A stretch of DNA of 64,000 nt. It comes from Antitrichia curtipendula (Eukaryota > Streptophyta > Bryopsida > Hypnales > Leucodontaceae). This document shows, piece after piece, positions 31,339 to 43,935 of this stretch. Where the stretch lies: assembly GCA_951230915.1 (NCBI GenBank), contig OX579640.1:15458981-15522980 (forward strand), given 5' to 3'. The translations under genes and the position numbers were made by a program. The notes beneath the pieces were generated by a model, which did not search any database, was not told where the DNA came from, and saw only the letters and a list, made by a program, of their open reading frames with translations. Each line of letters starts with the position of its first letter. Position 1 is the first letter of the stretch.

Positions 31339-34300
31339 CGTATGAAAGAAAAAAATTCATATTTATTTTTGAGAGATGAAATGATATGTTTGATGGAAAT
31401 CATGAAATTCTCAATTTTTTAGGGGGGGATTTGAAGTTATTGTAATATTTTTAAGAAAAAGATGAAGAAAATTCATATCATATACAAAATATCTTTAAAA
31501 AAAAATCTGGAATTTCATCATAGATGTATATTACAATGAATAACATTATGGCATAAAACCAAAGTTACTATGGCAATCTAAAATTAGAAAATCAATAAAC
31601 CATGGTTATAGGTCCAATGCAGTGATATTGCTATGAAAATATTGAAATTTAAGAATTTTTCACAATTTCCAATTGGGGCAAAAATTGCACTTGATAAGCT
31701 TCATTTCAATGAGTTGTATTGAAATTGAAAAAAATATCATTTTCATGAAAAAAATTCACATCAAGAATAAATAGCAAGAAATGATTCACAATACATTACA
31801 AGGGTGATTCAAGGATTAAGCATCTTATTCTTTAAAAAAAGTCAAGAATATCATAATGAAAGAATTTAAAGTATTATTCACTAAAAATATACTCAAGCAA
31901 CTTCTAGGACAAATATTGGATGAAAAAAAAGTTTTTTTCTTCATCCTATAGTCTCAAGGGAAGTCATCCATCAAACATGTAGTGTCTACAGCATCCTTCT
32001 AGGGTGAAAGTTCTTTTAAATCCAAAACATATTTGGATTGTTTAAGTCACCTAAAGTGAAATAGAAAAATTGTTTTGTTACATGCATGGATGTCTCACTA
32101 TTGCAGTGCCTTGAAGATCTAAATTTTTGACGTCATTAATTGCAATACAAGTCAAGAATGAGATCCTACAGTTGGAAATTCTTTAAAATGCACAAAATTT
32201 TATTTACAATTCTTTTTGTCTAAGGTGTTTTTTTGGTACAATTTTGAGAATATTTTATTACTTTTGAGCCAAGAATCTTTAAGGATTAATGAATGTTCAA
32301 TGGTATAATGTACAATGATAGATTAAGTATTTAAAGTGGTTGACCAAGCCAAAATTGCATTGACTTTAATTCAAAACTGGATTTGCAAAAATGAGGTCAT
32401 AGATTTAAAGAACAAAAAAAATTCAAAAATCATCATATCAAGAAAACCTCATTTCAAATCCATTCCAACAAAATTTTACTCAAAAGAATGACAATATTTT
32501 TCTTGTAATTGAATTTCAAAATTCATAGAAAATATTGGTAATAACATTGGTGAATCTAACCATATGGATGGTATCTAGAACTCAAAGTCTACATCTTTTA
32601 TTTGTTCATCAATTCCAAAATATGCTTCCAAAGAGTATTTTACAATCATTTCTCAGATCGTCAATTCTAAAGAAGACTCTGGACATTTAGAGGTTAGGTT
32701 TGTATGTATGTTTGTTTTGTTTTGTTTGCTATGGTGAGATCTCTTGGACCATGTGTCTCCCCCAGTCGCGTTCTTGGTATTGTCGGAAAGCTCTTTACAA
32801 GGAGGAGTGCATGGACTTTTATTTTGTGACATTTGGACCTATGGTGCGAAAGATCAATTGAATTTTGAAGTTTTCATGAATTACAAAATTAGAAAATTAC
32901 TTTTTACTTTTATTTTACTATATTGTGGCAATGGTAGTAATAATGATATCTGACCGTAAAAATAAGCAACCAATCTGACGGTTCCATCTGGCATTGGAAA
33001 ATTTTCTTTTCGCTTAAATACATTTTTCTGACTGCAGTAGAGTGTTGTACTCATTCCATTTATGAGTCAAAAGTCGAAAAAACAGCCACGTGGTCTCACT
33101 GGGCCACGTGGTATTGGTTGATTGATTGTCACCTCCCAATACTTGGAAATTAACTGAGAGATCGGCAGTGCTGTCATGTACAGAACTGCCAGGTACTCGG
33201 TTTCCACAGCCCCTTATCCTGCTAGAGCATCTCCACCGTTGCTTACTAAACTTGGCACACTCAAATTTTACATCTATTTTCAAAGGACCTATCTTTGAGT
33301 GCACCGAAAGGCAATTTGTTCGCACGTTGTTTTTAATGGATACTCTAAGTGACCCCCCCGAGCAATAGTCAAGGTCAATATTCTTTGACAAACAAATACT
33401 TAAATTTGGGAACTGTGATTTCAAATAATCTTAAAATAAATTTTTTTATTCTTTTTCATTCTTCCAAACAGAAAAAAAATCTCCAAATTTTTGGCATCTA
33501 TTCTTAGAAATATTTTTTGCTGCACTTGACCATCAAGTACTATAGTATGTAAGTAATGCTTGGAAATGTCACCCTTTAGAGCTGAGCATGCCCGTTTTGG
33601 TTGATTTAATTTGGATTTTGAAAATAATATAAAGCCAATTCTCCACCTATAAGTAAAGTTTAAATGAAGTAGAAGGGCACAGAAATTGTGTATCTAACAA
33701 GCCCACATATAGTGATTTTGAATGAATATTGATGCCGCAGTGAGGGAATTTGAGTGAGTCATGAAGAAATCTGAATCTCGCAAAAAAGTTCCATTCGTCT
33801 AAAGATTCATGTAATCCCACCTTCGATGATTGACATAATAAGTTCACATTCCTTCCATGTTCCCAAATCGGGACAAAGTCTAATTTATTTTATTTTATAC
33901 AATGTATACAAGCTTTTAAAAGGGTGATTTCACATTCAAAAAGGATGTTTTAGGCCTTAGAGGATTAAGTTATGATTTAGGACTAAAAAATAAGTGCATT
34001 GCAATGATATTTCTATCACTTTTACATATTTGTATTTCATTTTAGTTATTTTAATGCATATTTTCAACCTATGATATAATTTTTAGAACAATTATATTTA
34101 CTCAATGAAAAGTTTTCATTATAATAAGGTAAAGGTTGGAGAGTTTCAGCCTAACTTAAGTAAATTCGAAATCCATCTAATGTATATAAATAAAAGACAT
34201 TCATAGTATCAAAAAATTATACAAATAAAAGATTAAATTGAATTATATGTAATTAAAAATTGTCTCTTTTATAGTAAACACTAAATATCCAAAATAGTTT

Positions 34301-35272
34301 CTAATTCCAGAGCTAGAAAAATTGACCCCATCAATATTTCTTCTTCTTTGAGAAAATGTTGAAACTTATTATATCCCACTTACACTAGAATCAATATGAA
34401 GGCATTTGCTTCAATTTTGTTCCCACACATTTTTAAAGTCAACTCACAGTATTGATGATTGTGATCCCTAATAAGATGGAAAATGGAAGATTATAATGGT
34501 TGCTTAGAATTGGAGATTTCACACTTGTGATAAAAAATAAAAAATTTATATTTATATTTAGAATAAGAAACAAAAAATTAACTAGGACAAATCAATTAAT
34601 GCAAAATTAAATTCTACAACATAGGAGATAGATTTTACATTTATTTATGATCTAGGCAATGAAAAGTTAATTTTCCCTTACCAACCTCCAATTTTTTGTT
34701 ATCTTACTATTGACCATTTTGGATATCTTCCTTGGTTCATATTTCATTCAAAATTAGGGATCAAAATTTTGAAGAAGTCAATTTTACTTGGACATAGGTA
34801 CCTTATGTTATATTATATATATTTCTTATGACTATTGAAATTCCCTACCATAACATGCTTATTACTTCACCTCAATCAAACACACCTAGATACATGTACT
34901 TGTACATTCTACCAAACTACACATTAAAGCATTGCACATACAAAGACACAACAAATTCATCTAAGAAAGTAAAAAACTACTCCTATCCCAAATAATTTAT
35001 ACACATGAATGTCAACACTTTAAATAATTTACCACAATATCACATTGTTCCATAATGGATTTATCTCTACAAATGCACGTACAAAAATAATTGCTCATGC
35101 GATGCTAAACTCCACCTTGATCTCCTAAGCATACGTAATATTCCAGTACAAGGCCCATCCCTACTATACCATCTACAAATCACACATTAGAATTCATAGA
35201 ATTTACTTAATGTAATGACAACTTCCCTCATGATCTCTAAACTTTAAACTCACCATATACCACTCATACTCC
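31339..35272. other. AT-rich intergenic DNA, no gene seen
   Basis: About 3.9 kb. A GC-richer patch at 33050-33360 contains CTAGAGCATCTCCACCG (about 33222), resembling the terminus of plant miniature elements of the GAGCATC type, but I cannot find its other end. GGCCTTAGAGGATTAA near 33954-33966 resembles a decayed TTAA-element right end. Frames up to 136 codons are present, without motifs. Confidence 0.45.
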
Positions 35273-38200
35273 TTAACCCATTAAGGACTATGGTTGGTTC
35301 TGGAAGAGAGCAATACGTTTTTTGGTCCTTGTCTAAACATGGAAAATATACTAAATTGTGATGCACTCCACAGATTAGACCATATTGATGGAATTGGCGT
35401 GAATGCTTGGAGCTTTGCAGTAAATGCATGTCAAGTTTTTCATTGATTTTTGCATTTTCAGCTAGTATTTGGTTTGTTTTTTCAACCCTAGAACTGCATG
35501 CTAGTACAAATTGTCTTGATTCTTGTCCCAATGATTTTGGTTCCAAATTTTCTACACCTATCCCTTTTCTTCCGTATCCAAATTCATTCTAAAACTCTAG
35601 CTATCAATGCAAAAGCGTCAATTTTGACTAGAAAATGGTGACCAATCCTTAAACCTAGATTGTTCATGTGGACGGTTTATGTCCACTAAAAATTTTAAAA
35701 AAGGCTTCATGCAATCTTGGAGTTGAATAGAGGGGACAAAATAATTTATAGATTAAAATAAAGGCATTTGGAAGGACAATGGGCAAGATTGTGCGGTTTT
35801 AGAATGAGTATATATGCATTGCCAAAGAAGTTGGATTGTTTAAAAGGAAAAGCTAAGATTTGGCAGTTTGCTCAAATGTCATAAAAATGATCGGAAGGAG
35901 TTAGTGGTAGATAGTTGGACTTTAGATCCTGTATACTGGAAGGAGACAAACTCAAAGGATTATGGGCACTAGATAGATGGCCGTAGCACAAGAACGCACC
36001 ATTCATTTTCTGCATAGTGATCTGATTTTGTCCATCATTGTTGCCACATTGGATGATAATAATAATAAATTTAAATATTAAAAACATCTGAATTTTCTAA
36101 TTATTATTATTTTCTTTTAAAATAATTCAATGTAATAATTAGTTTATTTTTTAAATTTTATTTCTTCAAAATGTCAAAAAGATTTAGATTTTTAAATTTT
36201 TAAATTTTAAATTATATAATTTGAAAAAATAAATTATTCAAGAAAAAAATATTATTTAAAAATATTCTAAGTTAAAAATATTATTATTATTATTATTTTA
36301 AAATTTTAAAATTTTTCTTTAGAATTATTATTAATATTTTGTTATTATCTTGTTATTTTGACTAGTAGTGGTTGGTTTATAACATGAGCAACAGGCCTTA
36401 AACAACCCTCCAATACTTGCAAAAAGCATATAATGATAATTTTTGTGAGAAGAAGGAGAAAGTGGTTTGGGATGACTTGCAAGTGGGGACCTTCTTGTCG
36501 ATGCACTACTTTCATTTATGACTCTTTTTTTTAGATACAAGATAAATTGTACCATTGGGTGCGAAGGCGCGGAATAGAGGTGCTTGCGAGGCGATTGTAC
36601 AAAAAGTGGTGAATTGTTTGCAAGAAGACTTCATACTTTCATTGCCGTGGTCACAATGGAACCATCAATGGAGTACCAATCCGGAGAATTGAAATTGTTG
36701 ACACTCGTGCCGTTGCCAAATTGGGAGTTTGTTCGGTTGGCTCAAGCAATACTTTGAAGGCAATCCAAAAGGAATTCCGGCCTTCTTGAACATGTTTTTG
36801 CGAACGAAGAGGTGGCCCAATACTTCCAATGATGACGAGTGAGGCAAAGACAAAAATTGCCGCAAATTTACAAGTGAGATTTCTATACCAACATGGGCAA
36901 ATTTATAGAGCACTAGCTACGGCGCGAGTTGCTCCACAAGGGGAATGTGGGACCATCAACTAGACACAATCAATTGTGACAATTTTAATCAAGCAAGGAT
37001 AATGATAGGGTGAGGGATTCCACAAGAAATTGCTAGGGGGAGGTTGGGGAGATATTGTTCAAGTTGGGAGTGTTTCAGAGGATGGAGGAATGTTAGATTG
37101 GAAGATTTATATGCTGGGTGTAGCTTAGTACGATGTAAATTAGGGTGTATATATTCAAGAGCACAAAATTTGCATTTTGGTGTGATTAGTAGTGAAGTGC
37201 ATTAGATGAGATTCAACTTCTCAATAAGATTGTGAGTTCCCTTGAGTTCCCATACTATAGGAACTCAACCACAACAACAATATAATGTGGTAGAGCGATT
37301 TCCACATTAGATAATAATAAAAAAATGATTTTTTAATATTTTTATTTATTCTAACCAGTAGGTTCTGGTTCACAGCTTGGGGAAAAGGTATGAAATGGCC
37401 ATCCAATGACCCCATAAAACATCTAATAGGAAGGTAGTGGGCGGAGTATTGGATCCAAGGATTCCAGAGGGAGGGTTAGGGGAGAAAAATTGTAGTAAGC
37501 CCAACGCAAATCTACAAAATCCATGAAGGTGTATATTACCTGAGATTATTTTTGGCAATAGATTGTTGATTGCCCTTAAAACAAAAGTATTGCGGTGTGG
37601 AATATAGATGATTTCTCCATCTAATGGAAGACCGCGTGTTCCACCAGACGTCAACATTTAGCCTATACAATTGGAGTATTGCTACTCAATATCACCTTCA
37701 AATTCATCCATTGGAAGCATGCATAAGCCACATTGTACAAGGTGGGGTGGATGTTCCTTGGGTGGCGCTAGCATTGGAATTGTCACCATATACATATCAG
37801 AACCATAGAATTGTCACCATTGAGGCCCGTGCAACCTTCACAAAGACAATAGTCATTAGAGGTGCCAATTCAACCTAGACGCACGGTGAATCTTCAAGCT
37901 ACATTTGACAATGCCGCAAGAACATCCGAGTGGGTGGGATCGATGACAAACTTAGTTGCAAAAGAAGCACTTCCAATTACGTGGAAGGATCTATGGCCTG
38001 ATTGGTGTCTAGTCTAAATGCCATTCATTGCGATGGAGACGGTTGGGACTCCCATAAGTATTGAATTAGGCAGTGTCAGCCATCTCCTAAACCAAGCCGA
38101 GGTGGAAGTAAACAAATTCATTAGAAAGAAGTGGGGGCAACTATATATATGACACCCCTACAATGTAGCGTGGCTACAACAAATGAGGACCTCATTGATG

Positions 38201-38299
38201 GCATCAATGATTGGATGACAGATTCTTCAAGACAATGTGTGGGTGCTTGACTTTGCTAATTTAATAGGTGATTCATTATGGACAAATTTTTTGACTAAA
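35273..38299. other. Region upstream of the piggyBac-like relic; possible left end of a large element
   Basis: TTAACCCATTAAGGACTATGG at 35273 resembles the inward-reading terminus of the TTAA elements and could be the left end of the element that carried the transposase relic downstream (inference). Open frames at 35250-35546 (-) and 37624-37878 (+) have no motif I recognise. A family G miniature element lies at 37225-37430. At 36100-36350 there is an ATTATTATT-rich low-complexity stretch. Confidence 0.4.
37225..37430 (+). mobile_element. AT-rich hairpin miniature element, family G, copy 3
   Basis: Starts GTGAGTTCCCTTGAGTTCCC, then AATGTGGTAGAGCGATTTCCACATT (a stem), an AT-rich core, GGTTCTGGTTCACAGC, and TATGAAATGGCCATCC followed by AAAACATCTAATAGG. 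It is the shortest copy of the family; the ends match 10505-10780. Confidence 0.55.
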
Positions 38300-38879
38300 T
38301 TCTACTTGACAATAAAAATGTACCATATTTAAAGAAAGAGTCGTTTGATGTTGATGAGTATTGAGAGTATACATATGTAGATGTAATGCAAGATGTTGCA
38401 GTAGAAAGAATTTGGCATTTGTACTAGGATATAGAATAAGACAACACACACTCAATGTTGATTGGTGATAGAGTAAGCTTCACAAGTCCTTTTCCAAAAC
38501 CAATGTAGCAATGTACTAGAAACAAGTCTAGTGCACCCTCTTTTTTCAACCAATGGTTCGATGATGCCACCATTGACTGCATTGTATCTAAGACAAATGC
38601 CTATGCTTTTTAGTTGTCTACAAACATAGCCAATCCAAGATCTTGTGGCAAAACAACATATTCTAATAGTAGATGTTGGTAGACTCCAACTACGAGACTA
38701 GAGATGCAGACATTTTTTGGTATCACTATTTAATTGGACTAATGACCTCGCCTTCTATACGCAACTACTAGCAGGAAGACATCTTCAAGCAATGTAGAGT
38801 CATTTTGTTGGTGTTTTTGAAAGACCGATTTGAGTCTCTTCTTTGGTGCATTCACTACATCAACAACAACACTACCTAT

Positions 38880-39209
38880 CACTATAACAAAACATGGTAA
38901 AAAAACCACATTCAAAATCAAGTGAGGTTTTTTTTGCCATGCTTTTGTGCATGTGCATGTACTGGCTTGCAATTTCTTTTTTAATTTTCAACTATAGATT
39001 TTAGAATTTTGAGGCACGTAATATACCGTTAAAAAGGTTTTGAAAATATCTTTTCAACAATATATTACACACCCTAAAATTATAGAAATTGCAGTTGGAA
39101 GTTGCAAAAGAAGTTGATTGCATGCGTAGTGGGCCTGCTAAAAAACGTGGCAAAAAAAACCACACTTGATTTTGAGTGCGGTTTTTTTTTACCATGTTTT
39201 TTTATAGTG
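38880..39209. mobile_element. CACTA-like miniature foldback element with TAT duplication
   Basis: Terminal CACTATAACAAAACATGGTA (38880) and, inverted at the right end (39209), CACTATAAAAAAACATGGTA. The arms are long: the AAAACCRCAYTCAAAATCAAGTG and GGTTTTTTTTGCCA blocks pair across most of the 330 bp. The flanking 3-bp duplication is TAT (38877-38879 and 39210-39212). A CACTA start and a 3-bp duplication are diagnostic of CACTA/EnSpm-type elements (known). It is inserted in the piggyBac-like relic. Confidence 0.85.
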
Positions 39210-39810
39210 TATTGAAATAAGGGAGACCCATACTACAATAAGCTTTTCAAGGTCCAATGGTTGCTTCATCATTTTGTGGCAGTCTTACAGCCAATCTCCA
39301 ACCCAAAGAAGTGATTGACCTGTGACAAAATCATGATCACATACAGGACTTTCAATCACCTTGCTATCAAGACATGTCTGCAAAGCCCACTCTGTATGGA
39401 TTCAAATTCTAGGTAGTTGTATGTATAGGTTTTGGATTCACTTGGAATATCATTTCATATCTTGGGAGGGATTAAGGAGAGCCTAAAGTCATCTTGACCT
39501 AACGAGTAGTGCACCAATTCACAACTGGCCTCTAACATCAAGATTGTAGTGTTTGTGTTAGCTTTCCTTTTTGACGCCCTATTACATTGCGGGCTTGTGG
39601 CATCTTTACAACGAAAATAGTGCAAGGAATAGTGAAAAGACATCACATTGGCTTTCCCTCTATACTTTGTAGATTCAAGAAAGGTGAACATCTAAGGTCC
39701 ACCACATTCTAGGCTCGGGGAGTTCACTTAGAATATCCATTAGAAACCATGTGCGAACAAAACTTTGGACCCCCTATATACTTTTTGAATTTTAAATTAA
39801 ATAAATAATT

Positions 39811-39814
<4 letters not shown>

Positions 39815-39876
<62 letters not shown>
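39815..39876. repeat. (TA)n microsatellite, 31 units
   Basis: An uninterrupted run of TA dinucleotides, 62 bp, inside the piggyBac-like relic between its middle and C-terminal pieces. Confidence 0.98.
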
Positions 39877-39879
<3 letters not shown>

Positions 39880-40784
39880 GATTTTTTTACTTTGAAAGTT
39901 TATATTTTGAATTATTGATATTTTAATTTGTTAATAATAATTAGTTACAAAATTTTGAAGTAAAAAGATACACTATAGATCTGAAAAATAAGTTTTACAC
40001 CCCTATACTATATAAAAAAAAATTGTCTAAAAAATGAACAATTTTTTTCTAAAAATAGCTCTCTATTGAAAGCTCATTTTGAATTGAATAATGATTCAGT
40101 GGTCATCTAAATGTGCTCTCTATAATTATTTGAGTTGAAAAACATGCCATTTTAGTTCATTTTCAACCTCTTCTAGAAATCATTTCATATTTTATTTGAG
40201 TTGGAAATTTTGTCAATGGAAGCCTATAGTCATTATTAAACAATGCTCAAAATTTTAGGTTGAAATTATAGTGTATTGGAAATCACTTATTCGCATGTGG
40301 TTTGTTGTAGTAGAACTAAGTGCATCCCCCGAGATTCTAGGCTACGCCTTTGAGTGGTCGAATAGTAGCCTCTATGTGATATGATTTGAAGCCAGTGGCC
40401 TTCTTGAGCACTTCAGTAAACCTTATAGGACCTGTTATAGCTTGGCCGTAGTTGAAATGAGTTTGGGAGGAGATCCAATTCACACTGCAACAAATTGAAT
40501 ATCAAGTCAACATAAGCGGCATTGATTTGGTTGATCAAATGAAGAAGGATACCACCGAGTTTCTTAGCAATAAATGGTGACACAAGTACCTCATGCTTGT
40601 GGTAGATTTTGTAATCTACAATGCTTGGGTTTGTTACCACCATGACAGACATGCTAGAAGAGTGCAGAAAGTGCGCCCATCTAAATTTTATGTACAATAT
40701 AGTGTTTGGCTTGATAATGCCAAAGATCACTTTGCCTTGCACATGTACAACGTGGAATCATCATGCCTTTGCTTTGCACTTTAT

Positions 40785-40918
40785 GTAGACTCATGTTTAG
40801 ATTTGTCACTGGTGTTGCATTTGCAGATGAAAGCAAACTATTGCTAAGCATGTAGACTCATGTTTAGATTTGTCACTGGTGTTGCATTTGCAAACGAAAG
40901 CAGACTATTGCTAAGCAT
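40785..40918 (+). repeat. Tandem duplication, 67-bp unit, two copies
   Basis: The unit starts GTAGACTCATGTTTAGATTT and occurs at 40785-40851 and 40852-40918 with only about three substitutions, so it is recent. It lies at the 3' end of the piggyBac-like relic, where the relic's last frame (…CFALYVDSCLDLS) runs into it. Confidence 0.95.
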
Positions 40919-41899
40919 GCAGATTTGTCTTCATGTGTAATAATCAATCCTTCCCGAAGGTTCATAGCTTGAAGCTATGGGTATTACGTGTTCACAACTT
41001 TGGTATATATTACCACCGCAACTAACACCTTTTTCTATTCTTGCATGTAGTATAGATGGTGGCGCTCATAAAGTCTAGGTTCCTTAGCCTTAGGGGTCAT
41101 CAATCACAATTGATGACTCCTCACTTTCATCCGCGCTTCAACTTAGACTATTGGACTAGGTCTCCACCCGAAAGTCCAATTGCAGATTGAATGTGCCTAT
41201 GTTGAATTTTGTTCCATTTTGCTATTGCTCTATTTTTCATGGCAATTCCTAGAAAAGAGCATAGACCTGCTAAGTTTTTGTTAACTACATATTTCATAAT
41301 TTTAAACTTTTGTTGTTGCGAGTAGCACCCCCTACTTTCATGACTAAATTAAAACTGGAATTGACAATTTTATTTGAAAAAATGTTTGTGGTACTCTTAG
41401 ATTCTTGTCTATGTGTTGTGTGACCTTAAATATCATTTAAAAAAATTTGGAATGCATCAGAGTGCAAACTTTTGTCTCCATGTATGGCGTGCATGAATTC
41501 TCTTGGCCAGTGGACCACATTCATTCTGTTGGAATATGAGCTATGACTAGTAGTACCCGAGGCAAACCTCTACACCATCTAGTCTAAATAGGTCACTTGC
41601 TTCTCGCTTTCATGAGCTACACAACTTTCATGTCTTTCCATTTCTGCATTTTTTTTAAAAGAAGGAATTTTTTCACTTTTTTGTTGCTTGTAGGGTCTCC
41701 ATGACTATGTCAAAAGCTTTTTTTGTTTAGAATTTTGTGTAGTGCACTTCTAGTTGAAATTGGAGTGCTGCACCCAAAAAAAACTCATTTAGGTATGCAA
41801 TTCAACATTCATCAACTGCTATAATCTACACATCTAACCAACCAATTTCACCTCTTCTTTTCAAGTAAGTATTCATCTGACTTGGTCACAATATCAAAC
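40919..41899. other. Intergenic stretch, no gene seen
   Basis: Contains CCTTAGGGGTCATCAATCAC at about 41089 followed by a short inverted ATCACAATTGATGACTCC. This hints at a TTAA-element end without the TTAA. No coding motif. Confidence 0.4.
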
Positions 41900-42150
41900 G
41901 ATGGATTTCATTACAGGTTTTTGGAGGGCATTGAGGGCCATTTTAGGCCGTTTCCAATGTTGTAAACAAGCCACTATTGATCAAAATAAATAATAATAAA
42001 ATTATTTTTTAAATATTAAAATATTAAAAAACATTTTTAAATTGATGTTTTTAAATTATGTGATGTGGCAATTACTTTGCCATGTCAACTTGCTGCTATG
42101 GTAGAGTTCCCACAGTTCAGGAACTTTGAAAAACTCAAATCTTGAAGACT
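41900..42150 (-). mobile_element. AT-rich hairpin miniature element, family G, copy 4 (inverted)
   Basis: GGCCATTTTAGGCCG and TTTCCAATGTTG at one end, an AT-rich core, a GTGGCAATTACTTTGCCA stem (about 42063-42080), and GAGTTCCCACAGTTC at the other end. It corresponds to the inverted order of 10505-10780. Borders are approximate. Confidence 0.5.
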
Positions 42151-43791
42151 AGCTAAATTTCATCTAATGCTTCGGTTCCACCTAACTTGTTTGATTCTTT
42201 CTTTTCATCATCGGTCAATGTGTCACTAACCCAAATAAGGGCTGGAGACTCTAGGATTGATGGATTAATTCAAAACATGTTCTATTAGTGGAATACTCAA
42301 CCACTACTAGTCATTAGTATAGGAGCATGTCATGGAACCACATATACAGCTTCCCTTGCATCGTTAGATCAAATTTTCTAAATTCCAAAATTCATCATCA
42401 AGCGTATACTACTACTATCTCCTAAAAAGATGCCTCCATCATTATTGTGCCCCCCCCCCACATGCTCTAAGAAAACAAGAGACGTTAAATCAGTTTTAGC
42501 AAAAAATTAAATGGACACCATTGGTCCAAGCCATTGATTTAGGATACAGATATGGATATGGATACGATTTAGGGTTACTAATATAGATGACGATACAATA
42601 CAAAAGACGAATATGGATATAAATACAGTCAACGAATACAACACAATATCCCATATCAATTGCATATTCCATATGTAATTTGAAATTACAAATAGTGGAT
42701 GTGTTTGACTAGGGTTAGAATTTGGATTGGGGGTGGTGGTTGAGGTAATAGTTAGGGTGGTGGTTGGAGGGCTAGGGTTGGAATTTGAAGAAATATTTAA
42801 ATTAGGTTAAAATCACTTGTGACCTCTACCTTACTAAGTATTAAATGTTGTTGCCTTGTGAGTGACATATTTAAAGTGTTCAATAATTTTATAGACTTTA
42901 CTAATTTCTACAATAGACGTTGGCTGGCTTTAGGTAGCTATCATTTAATTTTAGAAATTGTCGATTCCTGTTCAGGGCCCTCTATTTGTCATTCCGGTTG
43001 TTCAGGGTTCAAGGCCCGCTTTGGGGTTTGGAGATTACCCAGTCTGTCTATGCATGATGTACTATATGCTGTCCACATGCGTGTTTATGTGTTCATGTTC
43101 TTGGCCATTTTCATTGATCCAAGTGTGTGTGTCTACTGCAATGCAAGTGCAAAACTATAGGGGACTTTTTGAATCACGGAAATGCATTTCTCCTTGCATT
43201 TCCCCCTCATGTGGAAGACTGCAATTGTTTTCTAGTTTTTCCATCAGTTATAATACTACATGTTTGAGTTTAGGTGTACAAGCTCAATTTTTTTCGTGTC
43301 TCTATAACTAGACATGATATGCACATTTTTTTTCACTCGTTGTGTTTGTAAACACAATGAGGACATTCTATTTCATACTACCATTGCATACTACCAGGGT
43401 TACTTTTTTCATTTTTAATGAAGTGCCAAAGTGGCAATATTGAATGTTATAGTGGTGCTCTAAATTTCAAGATGTATCCACATATTGGATAGAAAATAAC
43501 ATATTAGTACATATCACATATCCATAATTCAGTTTTCATCCATAATCTAGCGATTTCTTCCAAGTTTTTTTTTTATTTGAAGTTTACTGGCGATTTTTCA
43601 CCTTTTTAGTATCATTTTTTTCTATAGGTGTGGTGCTAGGCCATAAAATTTGGTGCAATTTTTCACCAAATTGCCAGAAAAAAACCCATTGCATACTACC
43701 ATGATTGTGCAAAAGTATTTCTTACATTCTATTTCATATTATAATTTCATACTACCATGATAGTGCAAAAATAAATCTTAAATATTATTGT
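42151..43791. other. Intergenic stretch with low-complexity patches, no gene seen
   Basis: Includes a degenerate GATATGGATA-type patch (42540-42630), a G-rich patch with GGTGGTGG and GGTTAGGG words (42715-42785), and a poly-C run near 42451. Frames at 42819-43311 overlap in two phases with no motif. CATACTACCATGAT plus GTGCAAAA words are duplicated at 43690-43770. Confidence 0.45.
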
Positions 43792-43932
43792 CACTACAAG
43801 GGAACGCTGTCATTTTTTGTCAATTCGGACACTTTTTTTGTCAATTTTCTATCAGTTCGGACATTTTTTTGTCAATTTGGACACTGTCTGTCAATTCAGA
43901 CGTGTCAATTCGGACACTATTTTTTTGTAGTA
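43792..43932. mobile_element. Tiny CACTA-like element with TGT duplication
   Basis: It starts CACTACAAGGGAAC (43792) and ends ATTTTTTTGTAGTA (43932; the last base of the expected CACTAC inverse is mutated). TGT flanks both sides (43789-43791 and 43933-43935). The interior is several imperfect copies of GTCAATTCGGACACT. At 141 bp it is non-coding. Confidence 0.7.
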
Positions 43933-43935
43933 TGT

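Larger units (their letters stand above)
38300..40850 (+). pseudogene. Decayed piggyBac-like transposase
   Basis: Conserved pieces of a DDE_Tnp_1_7 (piggyBac) transposase lie in the right order on one strand, broken by stops, frameshifts and insertions. 38545-38610: FNQWFDDATIDCIVSKTNAY (N-terminal module). 38683-38727: RLEMQTFFGITI. 39321-39355: CDKIMITYR, placed like the SIDE.MI..KGR motif with the first catalytic Asp. 39362-39409: KPTLYGFKF (usual KP.K.GFK.W). 39570-39617: FDALLHCGLVASLQRK. About 39665: FKKGEHLRS. About 40353: FEWSNSSLYVI. 40500-40660: SGIDLVDQMKK...NKW-stop-HKYL...VIYNAWVCY, matching the C-terminal GGVDL.DQ...KWW...NAW block. Interruptions include a CACTA-like element (38880-39209) and a (TA)n run (39815-39876). 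piggyBac transposases cut and paste at TTAA (known). This copy is inactive. Confidence 0.8.

Noticed and set aside
37624..37878. 84-codon frame upstream of the piggyBac-like relic
   Set aside because: Could be the degraded N-terminus of the transposase, but no conserved block supports this.
42715..42785. G-rich stretch with GGTTAGGG words resembling interstitial telomere repeat
   Set aside because: Units are irregular and not a tandem TTTAGGG array.
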